Source: an uncultured Muribaculaceae bacterium
GTDB lineage: Bacteria; Bacteroidota; Bacteroidia; Bacteroidales; Muribaculaceae
DNA: 64,000 nucleotides
Direction: 5' to 3'
Assembly: GCA_910578075.1 (NCBI GenBank)
Contig: CAJTPK010000001.1
Span: 113,867 to 177,866 of the forward strand
Shown one piece after another: positions 1-8,937 of this stretch. Position 1 is the stretch's first letter. Every line of letters begins with the position of its first letter. A program made the translations under genes and the position numbers. Under the pieces are notes generated by a model. It was not told the origin of the DNA. It searched no databases and saw only the letters and a list, made by a program, of their open reading frames with translations.

Positions 1-2
1 AT

Positions 3-350
3 TTCTTCCTGCCGAAAAAATCAAGAGTCATTGTCATTGCCAGTACATCAGGTCTTCAGTCCGGAACATTTCAAACAATCGGTAGAAATACGGATTTGAC
101 AGATATAATATCAATATTTGATACATTACTGGATAATGGAAATGATGATGAAAAAAATGGAGAACTGACAACCCGTGAAATTGAGGTGCTTAAGGAACTT
201 GTATCCGGCATAACTGTCAAGGAGATAGCCGATAGGTTATGCATATCCTCAAGCACCGTCATCACACATCGTAAGAATATATCGGCAAAACTCGGCATTC
301 GTTCAGTGTCCGGGCTCTCTCTTTATGCTGTCATGCATGGAATCGTATAA
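3..350 (+). CDS. LuxR-family transcriptional regulator, C-terminal part (5' end outside window)
   Basis: The reading frame is open from the left edge, so this is the 3' end of a longer gene; the TTG at 96 is probably an internal Leu. The last ~65 residues form a LuxR-type helix-turn-helix (GerE fold): LTTREIEVLKELVSGITVKE, then a recognition helix around SSSTVITHRKNISAKL. This is the DNA-binding output domain of response regulators and related Bacteroidetes proteins. The N-terminal part visible here is a short variable linker with acidic residues, and any receiver or sensor domain lies outside the window. Target genes cannot be inferred. The next gene has its own promoter. Confidence 0.85.
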   Translation, partial: FFLPKKSRVIVIASTSGLQSGTFQTIGRNTDLTDIISIFDTLLDNGNDDEKNGELTTREIEVLKELVSGITVKEIADRLCISSSTVITHRKNISAKLGIRSVSGLSLYAVMHGIV

Positions 351-398
351 CAATTTTTACAATTTGCCGTATTTGTTTCTTGAAAATCTCTCTTTTCC

Positions 399-429
399 TT
401 TGCAGTTTTGAATATAAACGTTAATTTTG
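399..429 (+). promoter_or_regulatory. Bacteroidetes-type promoter for the M16 peptidase gene
   Basis: TTTG at 399-402 and TAATTTTG at 422-429 are separated by 19 nt. This matches the -33 TTTG / -7 TAnnTTTG consensus of the Bacteroidetes primary sigma factor. Predicted transcription starts a few bases after 429, leaving a leader of about 110 nt before the ATG at 547. Confidence 0.6.
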
Positions 430-546
430 TAAGAACGTTGATAGCCGCAATTATAGCGGTTATTAGTCACGTATTTATTGCCTTATGGCTGATGAATGCA
501 ATTTTGGAATATCAAACAACAAATAACATCAATAAACACATTCGTT

Positions 547-3366
547 ATGATCATCAAAAGAATGTTAACAGCAGCATTGATGCTGACCGGTGCATTATTT
601 TCATATGCGCAGCAGCCTCAAATGCAGCAGCTGCCATTGAATCCGGCAGTTAAGCACGGGACCCTACCTAATGGTCTGCAGTATTTTATCATGCATAATG
701 AGGAGCCGAAGGATCGAGCTAACTTCTATATTGCTCAAAAAGTAGGCTCAACACTTGAAACATCCGAGCAGCTCGGCCTCGCACATTTTCTGGAACACAT
801 GGCGTTTAACGGTACAAGCCATTATCCTGGCAAAGATATGCTCAATTACCTTCAGGCTAAAGGTATACGATTTGGTGCTGATATAAACGCATATACTGAT
901 TTTGATGAAACAGTATATAATATCAATAATGTGCCGACTACAGATAAGGCTTTGATGGATAGTGTGCTGCTTGTTCTACATGATTGGAGTGGCGAAATTC
1001 TTCTCGAAGAGGATGAAATTAATGCTGAGAGAGGTGTGATTGAAGAGGAATGGCGTTCTCGGAATGATGCCAATTCTCGCATGATTGAATATATTCTTCC
1101 GAGAATATATCAGGAATATCAATATCAGCAGACACCGATCGGCAAAATGGAGGTCGTAAGAAATTTCAAGCCGGAAGTGCTGCGTGCATATTACAAAAAA
1201 TGGTATCGTCCAGATCAACAGGGAATCGTGATAGTTGGAGACTTCGATGCTGACGAAATGGAGAAGAAGGTGATTGACCTCTTTTCACCTATACCTATGC
1301 CAGAAAACCCTGCTGAAAGAACATATCCTACCGTTAGCGATAACAAAGAGCCTATTTTCGTTTATTTCGATGATGCCGAGATTCAATATCCGAGCGTAAT
1401 GCTATGTTTCAAAAGTGAGAAAACTCCATTTGAAATGCGCAACACATTGGCTGGCTATGTTCAGGATAATATTCTCCAAAGAATATTATCAAGCTTGATT
1501 AACAACCGACTGGAGGAATATCGCCAGAAACCGGAATGCAAATATGCTTATGCAGGTGTCAACTTCAACAAGTTCCTTGTGTCAAAGACAAAGGATGCTT
1601 TTATGGTTACTGTAGTTGGTAAAACCGAATTAAAGGATGCTTTCTCAGAAGCAGTATCAGTAATTGCCAGAGCATGTAAGACCGGATTTACAGATTCAGA
1701 GCTTCAAAGAGTCCGTGACAATATGCTCTCCATGTTTGAGAAGCACTATAACGAGCGTAATAAGACAAAGAATGAGCCTTTGGCGAAGGAGCTGATTCGT
1801 CATTTTGTTGACAATGAAGCAGCACCTGGCATAGAAACAGAGTATGAGCTTGCCAAACAAATTCTTCCGAATATCCCCGTTGAGGCAATCAATCAGGTTG
1901 CAGCAATGCTCCTTACCCCTGAGAATCAGGTAATGGTAGTCTCACAACCTAAGAAAGATGAGTTCGCGGTCCTTTCACAGGAAGATATGATCCCGCTTCT
2001 TGAAAATGCCCTCAATGCTGAATATGAAGCATATGTAGATGAAGTCATCACAGAGCCACTGTTATCTCAGCTTCCTAAACCCGGAAAAATCAAGTCTCAG
2101 GCAGAGGGTAAGTTTGGAACAACAGAATTCTTACTTTCAAATGGTGCGCGTGTGATTGTCAAACCAACCGACTTTAAAGCAGATGAAATATCTTTTACAG
2201 CTTTCAAGGATGGTGGCAAGAGATCATATCCAGAGGCTGAGGCTGCTAATGTTTTGCTTCTTGAGGATGCTTTCTTGTCAAGCAAGCTTGGAAACTTTGA
2301 CAGAACAACTCTTAAGAAATATCTTGCAGGAAAGAGAGCTTCTGTAAATTATTCAGTTAGCAATACAGTTGACTGCTTAGAGGGTGGTAGCACGGTCAAA
2401 GATCTTCCTACTCTTATGGAGCTGATTTATGCATGCTTCACTTCTGTAAGTCCAGATGCCCAGACATACAACGCCAATATGGATCAGGCTCGCACTCTAT
2501 TGAAGAACATCGATTCCGATCCTAATCAGATATTTAAAAAACATGTTGCAAGCGCAAGCTATGGCAATAACCCGATGTTCCAGGAAATCGATATCAATAC
2601 AATAGACGCTGCAAATTATCCCAAGATGGTGGAAATGATAAAGCAGTCTACGTCAAATGCAGCGGATTATACATTTATATTTGTTGGAAATATTGATATT
2701 GATACGCTTAAACCACTGATGGAACAGTATATTGCATCGCTTCCATCAGCAAAGAAGGGTAAGAACCAGATTGTAAAAGACCTTACTCCTATAACATATG
2801 TATCCGGTCAGGTTGTAGATCATTACAAACAGCCCATGCACTCACCCAAGTCTCAGGTGTTTGCAGTATTCTCAGGAATGAATATCCCTTATTCAATTGA
2901 GAATTCTGTAAAGATTAGCACAATTGGTCAGATCTTAAGATCCATATTTACAGAAACCCTCCGCGAAGAGATGGGCGGAACATATAGCCCTTATGCAGGC
3001 TCTGTATTCTATCCTACAACCGGACAATGGATCATACAGTATGTATATGAGACAAATGCAGACATGCTCGGCAAAATGGAGGAAAGAGCAAATGCTGAAT
3101 TAACCAAGCTTTTGAACGAAGGTGCCAATGAAAAAGACTTTAATAAAGTTAAGGAAGCGAATATCAAACAATATGAAATGGCTGTAAGAAGCAATGCTTA
3201 TTGGGAGAATAACCTTCTCTATCTTGAAAAGGGCATCGACAACATTACAAACCATAAAGCAGCCATAGAGAATCTGACTCTTGAAGAGTTGAATAAGTTT
3301 ATGAAAAATCTTTATAATGGCAAGAATAGGATTCTTGTTATTATGGAAGGAGTGGAAGCTAAGTAA
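547..3366 (+). CDS. secreted M16-family (pitrilysin-like) zinc metallopeptidase
   Basis: A 939-residue two-lobed M16 peptidase that would degrade peptides in the periplasm or outside the cell. The inverted zinc motif HFLEH is at residues 80-84, and the third ligand Glu is about E161 (in INAERG), 76 residues after the second His, as in pitrilysin. The C-terminal half is a second, inactive M16-like lobe. I chose the ATG at 547 rather than 496 because it gives a clean signal peptide: MIIKRM, a hydrophobic stretch, then FSYAQQ. A strong promoter lies at 399-429 and a hairpin terminator follows at 3391. The next gene is also a secreted metallopeptidase with its own promoter. The specific substrate is unknown. 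Confidence 0.92.
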   Translation: MIIKRMLTAALMLTGALFSYAQQPQMQQLPLNPAVKHGTLPNGLQYFIMHNEEPKDRANFYIAQKVGSTLETSEQLGLAHFLEHMAFNGTSHYPGKDMLNYLQAKGIRFGADINAYTDFDETVYNINNVPTTDKALMDSVLLVLHDWSGEILLEEDEINAERGVIEEEWRSRNDANSRMIEYILPRIYQEYQYQQTPIGKMEVVRNFKPEVLRAYYKKWYRPDQQGIVIVGDFDADEMEKKVIDLFSPIPMPENPAERTYPTVSDNKEPIFVYFDDAEIQYPSVMLCFKSEKTPFEMRNTLAGYVQDNILQRILSSLINNRLEEYRQKPECKYAYAGVNFNKFLVSKTKDAFMVTVVGKTELKDAFSEAVSVIARACKTGFTDSELQRVRDNMLSMFEKHYNERNKTKNEPLAKELIRHFVDNEAAPGIETEYELAKQILPNIPVEAINQVAAMLLTPENQVMVVSQPKKDEFAVLSQEDMIPLLENALNAEYEAYVDEVITEPLLSQLPKPGKIKSQAEGKFGTTEFLLSNGARVIVKPTDFKADEISFTAFKDGGKRSYPEAEAANVLLLEDAFLSSKLGNFDRTTLKKYLAGKRASVNYSVSNTVDCLEGGSTVKDLPTLMELIYACFTSVSPDAQTYNANMDQARTLLKNIDSDPNQIFKKHVASASYGNNPMFQEIDINTIDAANYPKMVEMIKQSTSNAADYTFIFVGNIDIDTLKPLMEQYIASLPSAKKGKNQIVKDLTPITYVSGQVVDHYKQPMHSPKSQVFAVFSGMNIPYSIENSVKISTIGQILRSIFTETLREEMGGTYSPYAGSVFYPTTGQWIIQYVYETNADMLGKMEERANAELTKLLNEGANEKDFNKVKEANIKQYEMAVRSNAYWENNLLYLEKGIDNITNHKAAIENLTLEELNKFMKNLYNGKNRILVIMEGVEAK

Positions 3367-3390
3367 CATATTATTTGATATCTAAAAAAT

Positions 3391-3424
3391 AAGGCTGGAT
3401 GTATATACATTCAGCCTTATTTTG
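3391..3424 (+). terminator. intrinsic terminator after the M16 peptidase gene
   Basis: A 13-bp stem with one G-T wobble (AAGGCTGGATGTA / TACATTCAGCCTT) is followed by ATTTTG. It sits 24 nt after the stop codon and just before the promoter of the next gene. Confidence 0.7.
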
Positions 3425-3432
3425 TAAATTTG
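3425..3432 (+). promoter_or_regulatory. -7 promoter element upstream of the M3 peptidase gene
   Basis: TAAATTTG matches the Bacteroidetes -7 consensus and lies 31 nt before the ATG at 3464. The -33 position falls inside the preceding terminator and does not match well, so this is a partial promoter match. Confidence 0.4.
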
Positions 3433-3463
3433 CATAACGACAACCAATATATATTTTTTTGAT

Positions 3464-5602
3464 ATGAATTATTTCATCAAGTCATTGACAGCATTAACAA
3501 TGATGTCATTCGCTGCTTCTGCAACAGGGGCATCAACAAACCCTCTTATCGAGGGTGCAAATCTTCCATATGGCACAATGCCTTTATCCCGTCTTACACC
3601 ATCACAGTATGAGGAGGGAATCATGGAGGGAATTAAACTCCAGAATCAGGAAATCGATGCCATTGTTAACCAAAGAAGTGTACCGACATTTGAAAATACG
3701 GTAGTGGCACTCGACAGAAGTGGAGAAGTTCTTACAAGGTCAATCCTCGCGTTGAGCAATCTTGAAAATGCTTCGGGCGATGAGCAAATCATGAATGTCC
3801 TTGCCAAAGTTACTCCGGCTCTGTCTGAGCATTCTTCCAATATTATGCTTAATGAACGATTATGGGAAAGAGTGAAACAGGTTTATGAGAATAAGGATAA
3901 AGATACAAGTCTTACACCTGAAGACAAAAGACTTCTTAATAAAACATATCTCGGATTTATCCTTTCGGGCGCAGATCTAAAAGGTGAAGAGCGAGAAAAA
4001 TTCAGAAGATTGAATTCTGAATTATCAGATCTGACACTCAAATTCGGGCAAAATGTGTCAAACGGCATGAAGGATCCATCACGCCGTATGTGGCTTAAAG
4101 AAAGCGATCTCGCGGGCATACCGGAATCAATAAAAGAATCATACCGTGAAGCGGCAAAAGAGGTTTTGAAGCAGGAAGGTAAGAATGATGATGGCTCGCT
4201 TTATCTTGTAACCGTATTCGCCCCCTCTTATCAGCCTTTCATGAAATATGCCGATCGGCGGGATCTTCGTGAGCAATTGTACAAATTATATGGAAGTCGC
4301 AACATAGGGGGAGATCTTGACAACACAGCAATCTTAAAGGATATTGCCAATGTGCGTCTTGAAATTGCAAAACTTATGGGCAAAAAGAATTTTGCCGAGT
4401 ACCAGTTACAGACAACTATGGCTAAAAATCCTGAGACTGTAGTTGATTTCCTTGAAAATCTAAGGAAAGCATATACAGAACCAATGAAATCTGAACTTCT
4501 TGAAATTGAGAAATACGCCCAGGCCACAGAAGGCAAAGACTTCAAGCTTTCCGCATGGGATTACTCATATTGGTCAGACAAACTTAAAAATGACAGATAT
4601 GCGTTCAATGATGAAGATATGAAGCCATATTTTGAGCTAAACAATACAATAAAGGGTGTATTCGGACTCGCAACAAAGCTATATGGATACAAATTCAAAG
4701 AGACAGATAAGATTGATAAATATCACCCGGATGTAAAGGTTTATGAAGTTTATGAAAAAGATGGCACGCTTCTTGGTGTGTTATATGCAGACTTTTTCTA
4801 CCGCGACGGGAAAAGCCCTGGTGCATGGATGACTGAATTCAGAGGTGAGACTAAAGATGACGAAGGTAATAAAACCATACCGCTTATCTCTATAGTTTGT
4901 AACTTTTCAAAGCCGGTGGGGAATGCCCCGGTTCTTCTCACACCGTATGAAGTGGAGACATTCCTCCATGAGTTTGGACACGCGCTCCACGGACTTTCCT
5001 CTGAGGCTAAATATGCATCTTTAAGCGGGACAAATGTAGATCATGACTTTGTTGAGTTGTTCTCTCAGTTCAATGAGAATTATCTAACTGAGAAAGAATT
5101 CCTCGATGGATTTGCGAAGCATTACAAAACTGGGAAAAAGATGCCGCAGTCATTGATTGATAAATTTGTTAAATCAAGTCAATTCGGAGCTGCGTATGCA
5201 TGTATGCGTCAACTTGGATTCGGATACCTTGACATGGCATATCATACAATTGAAAATCCGATGAGAGCATCATCCGATCTTGCAGAGTTTGAAAAAAAGG
5301 CGCAAGATCCTGTCAGATGTTTTGAGGCTGTTGAAGGTTGTCTTACTTCTCCATCATTCGGCCACATATTCTCAGGAGGATATGCTGCAGGTTACTATGG
5401 TTACAAATGGGCTGAATCATTAGATGCAGACGCTTTCGCGGCATTTAAGGAAAGCGGTATTTTCAACCCTAAAACCGCAGCTAAATTCCGGAAGATGTTG
5501 CAGGCCGGTGATACCGTTGATCCTACAGATCTTTATATTGAATTCCGTGGAAAGAAAGCGACAGTTGACGCTTTGATGGAAAGAGATGGAATAAAGAAGT
5601 GA
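3464..5602 (+). CDS. dcp: secreted M3-family peptidyl-dipeptidase (Dcp-like)
   Basis: A 712-residue zinc metallopeptidase of the M3 (thimet oligopeptidase / Dcp) family, which cuts short oligopeptides. The zinc site HEFGH is at residues 502-506 in the context ETFLHEFGHALHGL, and the third ligand is probably E531 in DFVELFSQF, matching the family VEFPSQ region. An N-terminal signal peptide (MNYFIKSLTALTMMSFAASA, cleaved near TGAS) points to export; E. coli Dcp lacks one, but Bacteroidetes homologues are commonly exported. Length is normal for the family. It follows another exported peptidase and ends at a bidirectional terminator. Family assignment is firm; exact exo-specificity is inferred. 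Confidence 0.93.
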   Translation: MNYFIKSLTALTMMSFAASATGASTNPLIEGANLPYGTMPLSRLTPSQYEEGIMEGIKLQNQEIDAIVNQRSVPTFENTVVALDRSGEVLTRSILALSNLENASGDEQIMNVLAKVTPALSEHSSNIMLNERLWERVKQVYENKDKDTSLTPEDKRLLNKTYLGFILSGADLKGEEREKFRRLNSELSDLTLKFGQNVSNGMKDPSRRMWLKESDLAGIPESIKESYREAAKEVLKQEGKNDDGSLYLVTVFAPSYQPFMKYADRRDLREQLYKLYGSRNIGGDLDNTAILKDIANVRLEIAKLMGKKNFAEYQLQTTMAKNPETVVDFLENLRKAYTEPMKSELLEIEKYAQATEGKDFKLSAWDYSYWSDKLKNDRYAFNDEDMKPYFELNNTIKGVFGLATKLYGYKFKETDKIDKYHPDVKVYEVYEKDGTLLGVLYADFFYRDGKSPGAWMTEFRGETKDDEGNKTIPLISIVCNFSKPVGNAPVLLTPYEVETFLHEFGHALHGLSSEAKYASLSGTNVDHDFVELFSQFNENYLTEKEFLDGFAKHYKTGKKMPQSLIDKFVKSSQFGAAYACMRQLGFGYLDMAYHTIENPMRASSDLAEFEKKAQDPVRCFEAVEGCLTSPSFGHIFSGGYAAGYYGYKWAESLDADAFAAFKESGIFNPKTAAKFRKMLQAGDTVDPTDLYIEFRGKKATVDALMERDGIKK

Positions 5603-5633
5603 TAACATCTTATTCTCATTCATTCTAAGTATA

Positions 5634-5668
5634 AAATAAGGAGGCTTTCAAATCAAGCCTCCTTATTT
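5634..5668. terminator. bidirectional terminator between convergent genes
   Basis: A perfect 14-bp stem (AAATAAGGAGGCTT / AAGCCTCCTTATTT) has a 7-nt loop, an A-rich 5' side and a T-rich 3' side. It can terminate both the M3 peptidase gene and the minus-strand small gene that ends at 5673. Confidence 0.8.
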
Positions 5669-5672
5669 GTAT

Positions 5673-5948
5673 CTATTCGGTAATGTAATCTGCAACAACC
5701 TCTTCGATTGCGTCATTATCAGGAGACCATTGCCCCGGAGAATTTTCATCTCCACGCACTAAGTCCATCACCGCGTAATAATCACATCCCGGCAAATCCT
5801 GGTCAGCATCCGCAAGGGTGACCTCCATCGTATTGGTATTGATTTCAAGTTGCGTGTCATCAGAATAAGATTCTTCATTCTCAAGATATTCCACGACAGC
5901 GCGATATATCATATCACGCAATTCTTTAGTTTTACTTTCTTCACTCAT
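5673..5948 (-). CDS. small acidic hypothetical protein
   Basis: Encodes 91 residues, strongly acidic, with no signal peptide or membrane segment. It is predicted to be a small cytoplasmic protein: an N-terminal helix (TKELRDMIYRAVVEYLENEE) and then a β-rich stretch around QLEINTNTMEVTLADADQ. I do not recognise a functional domain. The length, a good ATG and a position between a terminator and the next gene support real coding. It lies 37 nt downstream of the methyltransferase gene on the same strand and may be co-transcribed with it. Confidence 0.7.
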   Translation of the reverse strand: MSEESKTKELRDMIYRAVVEYLENEESYSDDTQLEINTNTMEVTLADADQDLPGCDYYAVMDLVRGDENSPGQWSPDNDAIEEVVADYITE

Positions 5949-5985
5949 AATATATATTATTTACATACAGTCTTATAAAAGACAT

Positions 5986-7191
5986 TTAAATTCTTTGTGT
6001 CAAACACAATTGAGGTATACTATTCTCAGTCATGCGGAAGGCGTAAAGAAATTTGTCTTTCCCTTCTTTTATCCGATATTTTTTTCGCAACTCATCAGCA
6101 GTCAAAGGATAATTTCGCGACACGACATTATATCTTTCACCTTTCATTGACTTTAAAGCCTCATTATCCGGGATATTCTCTATGATACTGATTCTTCCGG
6201 GGAAATTATCATATAGTATATCCGATATATATAGCGACGTATTCCGGGCAAGTTTTTTAAGGCCATTGTAACGGTCGCAAAGAGCTTTAGCCGGATTCAG
6301 TTTCATGACACCAGCATTTGGCTCATAAAGATATTTGCCTACAGCGAGATCAGATTTGGAAGCAAATGTAAACAATCCATGACTAAGTTCCGCTTCATCA
6401 AAGAAAATATCGGAAATCATGCCGTCATCATTAAGGTCAACAACCCTGATGCCTTTAAAACATTCTGAATTGTCAATCTCTACCAATAATTCCTTACATT
6501 CCCCTTTTACACATACAAGATGTAATTTACTAATACAATCAATTTCATCTCTTACTTTTGTTACATCCAAAAGAGGGGAGGCCTTTATAAATATACGCTT
6601 GCTTCTGGATTTCATATCAGAAATACAGGAGGTCACATCAGGGATACAATCCTTGAATGAATACGTGCGCTTGTTGTTTATATCTCGTCTCGCCGGATCG
6701 ATAAATATGATGTCAAATGATTCAGATGAATTACGAATGAATTCGACTGAATTGCAATTGACAGGAGTAAATCCCGACAATTCTATTATTGATGAATTAT
6801 GAATCAAAACATCGTGCTTATTCTTATCCAATTCACATGCAGTAACATAATTATCAGCCATTGCCATACTCATTGCATCTATGCCAAGACCGGATGTCAT
6901 GTCAAGAATATGTTGTCCTCTCCCTACGAGTGACGCATGATATTTTGCAACCCGTTGGTCTGATGATTGCTCTGCTGAAATCTTATCTGGAAATATGAAT
7001 TTATCAAAACTAAGGAAATAGGGCAGTTTTGATTCCGTCTTCTTTCTTGATTCAATCTGCACAACAGCAAACTCTAACGGAAATCCCATCATTTTGCCAT
7101 GATGCTTAAGCAGCAATGATTTGCTATCTACATTCTTATTATCATGTATAAATTTAAAAAATGAGGGATTGTTATATTGAGTCATATTCAA
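5986..7191 (-). CDS. class I SAM-dependent methyltransferase with THUMP-like domain (PG_1098-like)
   Basis: A 401-residue predicted nucleic-acid methyltransferase. The SAM-binding motif I is visible in HILDMTSGLGIDAMSMA, followed by the acidic motif II in VTACELDKNKH and the DIIFIDPARRD motif IV-like segment. The N- and C-terminal parts match the Bacteroidetes family in which a ferredoxin-like segment and a C-terminal THUMP-like region flank the Rossmann domain. The substrate, probably RNA, is inferred from the THUMP-like part and not known. A well-formed minus-strand promoter is present at 7217-7248. The gene probably runs on into the small acidic ORF downstream. Confidence 0.82.
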   Translation of the reverse strand: MNMTQYNNPSFFKFIHDNKNVDSKSLLLKHHGKMMGFPLEFAVVQIESRKKTESKLPYFLSFDKFIFPDKISAEQSSDQRVAKYHASLVGRGQHILDMTSGLGIDAMSMAMADNYVTACELDKNKHDVLIHNSSIIELSGFTPVNCNSVEFIRNSSESFDIIFIDPARRDINNKRTYSFKDCIPDVTSCISDMKSRSKRIFIKASPLLDVTKVRDEIDCISKLHLVCVKGECKELLVEIDNSECFKGIRVVDLNDDGMISDIFFDEAELSHGLFTFASKSDLAVGKYLYEPNAGVMKLNPAKALCDRYNGLKKLARNTSLYISDILYDNFPGRISIIENIPDNEALKSMKGERYNVVSRNYPLTADELRKKYRIKEGKDKFLYAFRMTENSIPQLCLTQRI

Positions 7192-7216
7192 AAATCTTAC
7201 ATTTTACATAACCCAA

Positions 7217-7248
7217 CAAAATTAACAATATCAGAAATAGGTACCAAA
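7217..7248 (-). promoter_or_regulatory. Bacteroidetes-type promoter for the methyltransferase gene
   Basis: On the minus strand, TTTG (complement of CAAA at 7245-7248) and TAATTTTG (complement of CAAAATTA at 7217-7224) are separated by 20 nt. This is an exact fit to the -33/-7 consensus, 25 nt from the ATG at 7191. Confidence 0.65.
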
Positions 7249-7311
7249 TATTGTTTTTAAAATTTTCCGTTAACAAAAATTAAATATTTTTTTAGGATGG
7301 GAAAAAAGAGG

Positions 7312-7319
7312 TATATTTG
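7312..7319 (+). promoter_or_regulatory. -7 promoter element of the amidase gene
   Basis: TATATTTG at 7312-7319 matches TAnnTTTG, with TTTT at 7288-7291 in the -33 position (3 of 4, 20-nt gap). The ATG at 7338 lies 18 nt after it, so the in-frame TTG at 7317 sits inside the promoter and is not the start. Confidence 0.5.
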
Positions 7320-7337
7320 CAGACAAAATTTGAAACA

Positions 7338-8861
7338 ATGAATTTCAAGAGCTATATATTTACATTATCCCTTATTATTTCAATGGCAATAATGCCAATG
7401 TTCCGATTTAGTATATCTGCGGCAAACTCCTCCAAAGATAACGACTTCACCATAATTATTGATCCAGGACATGGTGGTAAAGATTTCGGAGCAATAGATA
7501 ATAACGTTAAAGAGAAAGATATTAATCTGGGAGTTTCCAAGAAGCTGGCCTCAAAGATTAAAAAGAAACTCAAAAACGTTAAAGTAGTGATGACTCGTGA
7601 AAACGATTCTTTTATATCACTTCAAGAACGTGCAAATATTGCAAATGAAAACAAAGGTAACCTCTTCATTTCCATACATACTAACTCTGTTGATAAAACC
7701 AATCCGAAACGTAAAAGCGTGTCCGGGGCATCCGTATATGCGCTTGGCTTACATAAAGACAAGAATAATCTTCAAGTGGCACGCAGAGAAAACTCCGTTA
7801 TTGAGCTGGAAAAGAATTATGAGCAGAAATATAGCGGATTTGATCCGTCTAAGGATGAATCATACATAATTTTTGAAATGGCTCAAAAAAAGAATCTGGG
7901 ACAAAGCCTTAAATTCGCGGACCTTGCGCAGAAAAATCTTGTAAAAGAGGCTGGGCGAGCGGATAGAGGAGTAAAACAGGCCGGATTCTGGGTGCTATGG
8001 GCAACTTCCATGCCTGCCGTGCTCGTAGAGCTTGATTTTATATGCAATCCTAATGCTGCTGTTTACATGGGCTCAGAGAAAGGTCAAGACAAGCTTGCTG
8101 AAGCGTTGTTTAAAGCAGTTGAAAAATATTCTTTATCTGCCAATGCTTCGAATTCAACAGCAGAAATAACAGTTGATCCTAAAGGGGAAGCAATGGGGAC
8201 AAAAGAAATTAGTCCTGTTGTACTTGCTTCCTCAAAACCTGTTGAGAAGGTTTCTGAAGCAAAAAAAATGGCAAGACCAGCTTCCGCTTTTACTAAACGC
8301 CGCAGACGTTCCGAAACAGCCAAGAAAGCGTCGGCAATCCGCAATGTGGAGACAGCGGCGATACCTTTACACAGGGATAATGAACGAGTAGCAGTAGCTG
8401 AGATAACTGAAAGTCCTGTTGTTGCCAGTGCGGAAATCGATGCTCCTGTAGAAAATACAAAGGCAAAGAAAAATAAAAAGAAGAAGAAATCGAAAGACAA
8501 GACATCTTCAAGAACTTATAATAACAAGACTGTAGTAGTCAACAAAGATGGTTCGACAACATTAAAAAATTCATCTTCCAATGATAAACCGGTTTTAAAG
8601 ACCCATAAATCAATATCGGGATATCATTCAAAAGTTGAGAAGCTTACCACTGTTTACAAAATTCAGATATTGGCCAGTTCTGATAGATTGAAACAAAACA
8701 ATCCCAGATTTTGCGGTCTGACGCCGATACGCTCATTCAAGGAAAATAATTTATATAAATATACTTACGGGGAAAGTGAGAATCGTCAGGAGATGGAAAC
8801 TCTTTTAAGACAGGTAAAGGAAAAAATTCCGGACGCATTCATTATAAAAAGTATAAAATAG
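7338..8861 (+). CDS. N-acetylmuramoyl-L-alanine amidase with SPOR-like C-terminus
   Basis: A 507-residue exported amidase that cleaves the amide bond between MurNAc and the stem peptide in peptidoglycan. The Amidase_3 zinc site is visible: DPGHGG with H45, a Glu in KEKDINL, ISIHTNS with the second His, and VELDFICNP with the catalytic Glu. After the catalytic domain comes a ~160-residue basic, low-complexity linker (Lys runs such as KAKKNKKKKKSKDK), then a ~75-residue SPOR-like peptidoglycan-binding tail starting near VYKIQILASSD. This suggests recruitment to denuded septal glycan. The N-terminal hydrophobic segment (YIFTLSLIISMAIMPMF) is a signal peptide. The MCE gene follows after 76 nt and may be co-transcribed. 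Confidence 0.92.
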   Translation: MNFKSYIFTLSLIISMAIMPMFRFSISAANSSKDNDFTIIIDPGHGGKDFGAIDNNVKEKDINLGVSKKLASKIKKKLKNVKVVMTRENDSFISLQERANIANENKGNLFISIHTNSVDKTNPKRKSVSGASVYALGLHKDKNNLQVARRENSVIELEKNYEQKYSGFDPSKDESYIIFEMAQKKNLGQSLKFADLAQKNLVKEAGRADRGVKQAGFWVLWATSMPAVLVELDFICNPNAAVYMGSEKGQDKLAEALFKAVEKYSLSANASNSTAEITVDPKGEAMGTKEISPVVLASSKPVEKVSEAKKMARPASAFTKRRRRSETAKKASAIRNVETAAIPLHRDNERVAVAEITESPVVASAEIDAPVENTKAKKNKKKKKSKDKTSSRTYNNKTVVVNKDGSTTLKNSSSNDKPVLKTHKSISGYHSKVEKLTTVYKIQILASSDRLKQNNPRFCGLTPIRSFKENNLYKYTYGESENRQEMETLLRQVKEKIPDAFIIKSIK

Positions 8862-8937
8862 ACTGTTTATTGTTATATATAATGATATGTGTATACTATT
8901 AAACATACCCATTATGTTATTTTGAAAATTAAAGGTT

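Noticed and set aside
408..653. 81-residue plus-strand ORF before the M16 gene
   Set aside because: It overlaps the signal peptide region of the M16 gene in another frame, has a non-ATG start and no recognisable sequence.
8084..8500. 138-residue ORF opposite the amidase linker
   Set aside because: Low-complexity Phe-rich mirror of the Lys-rich linker.
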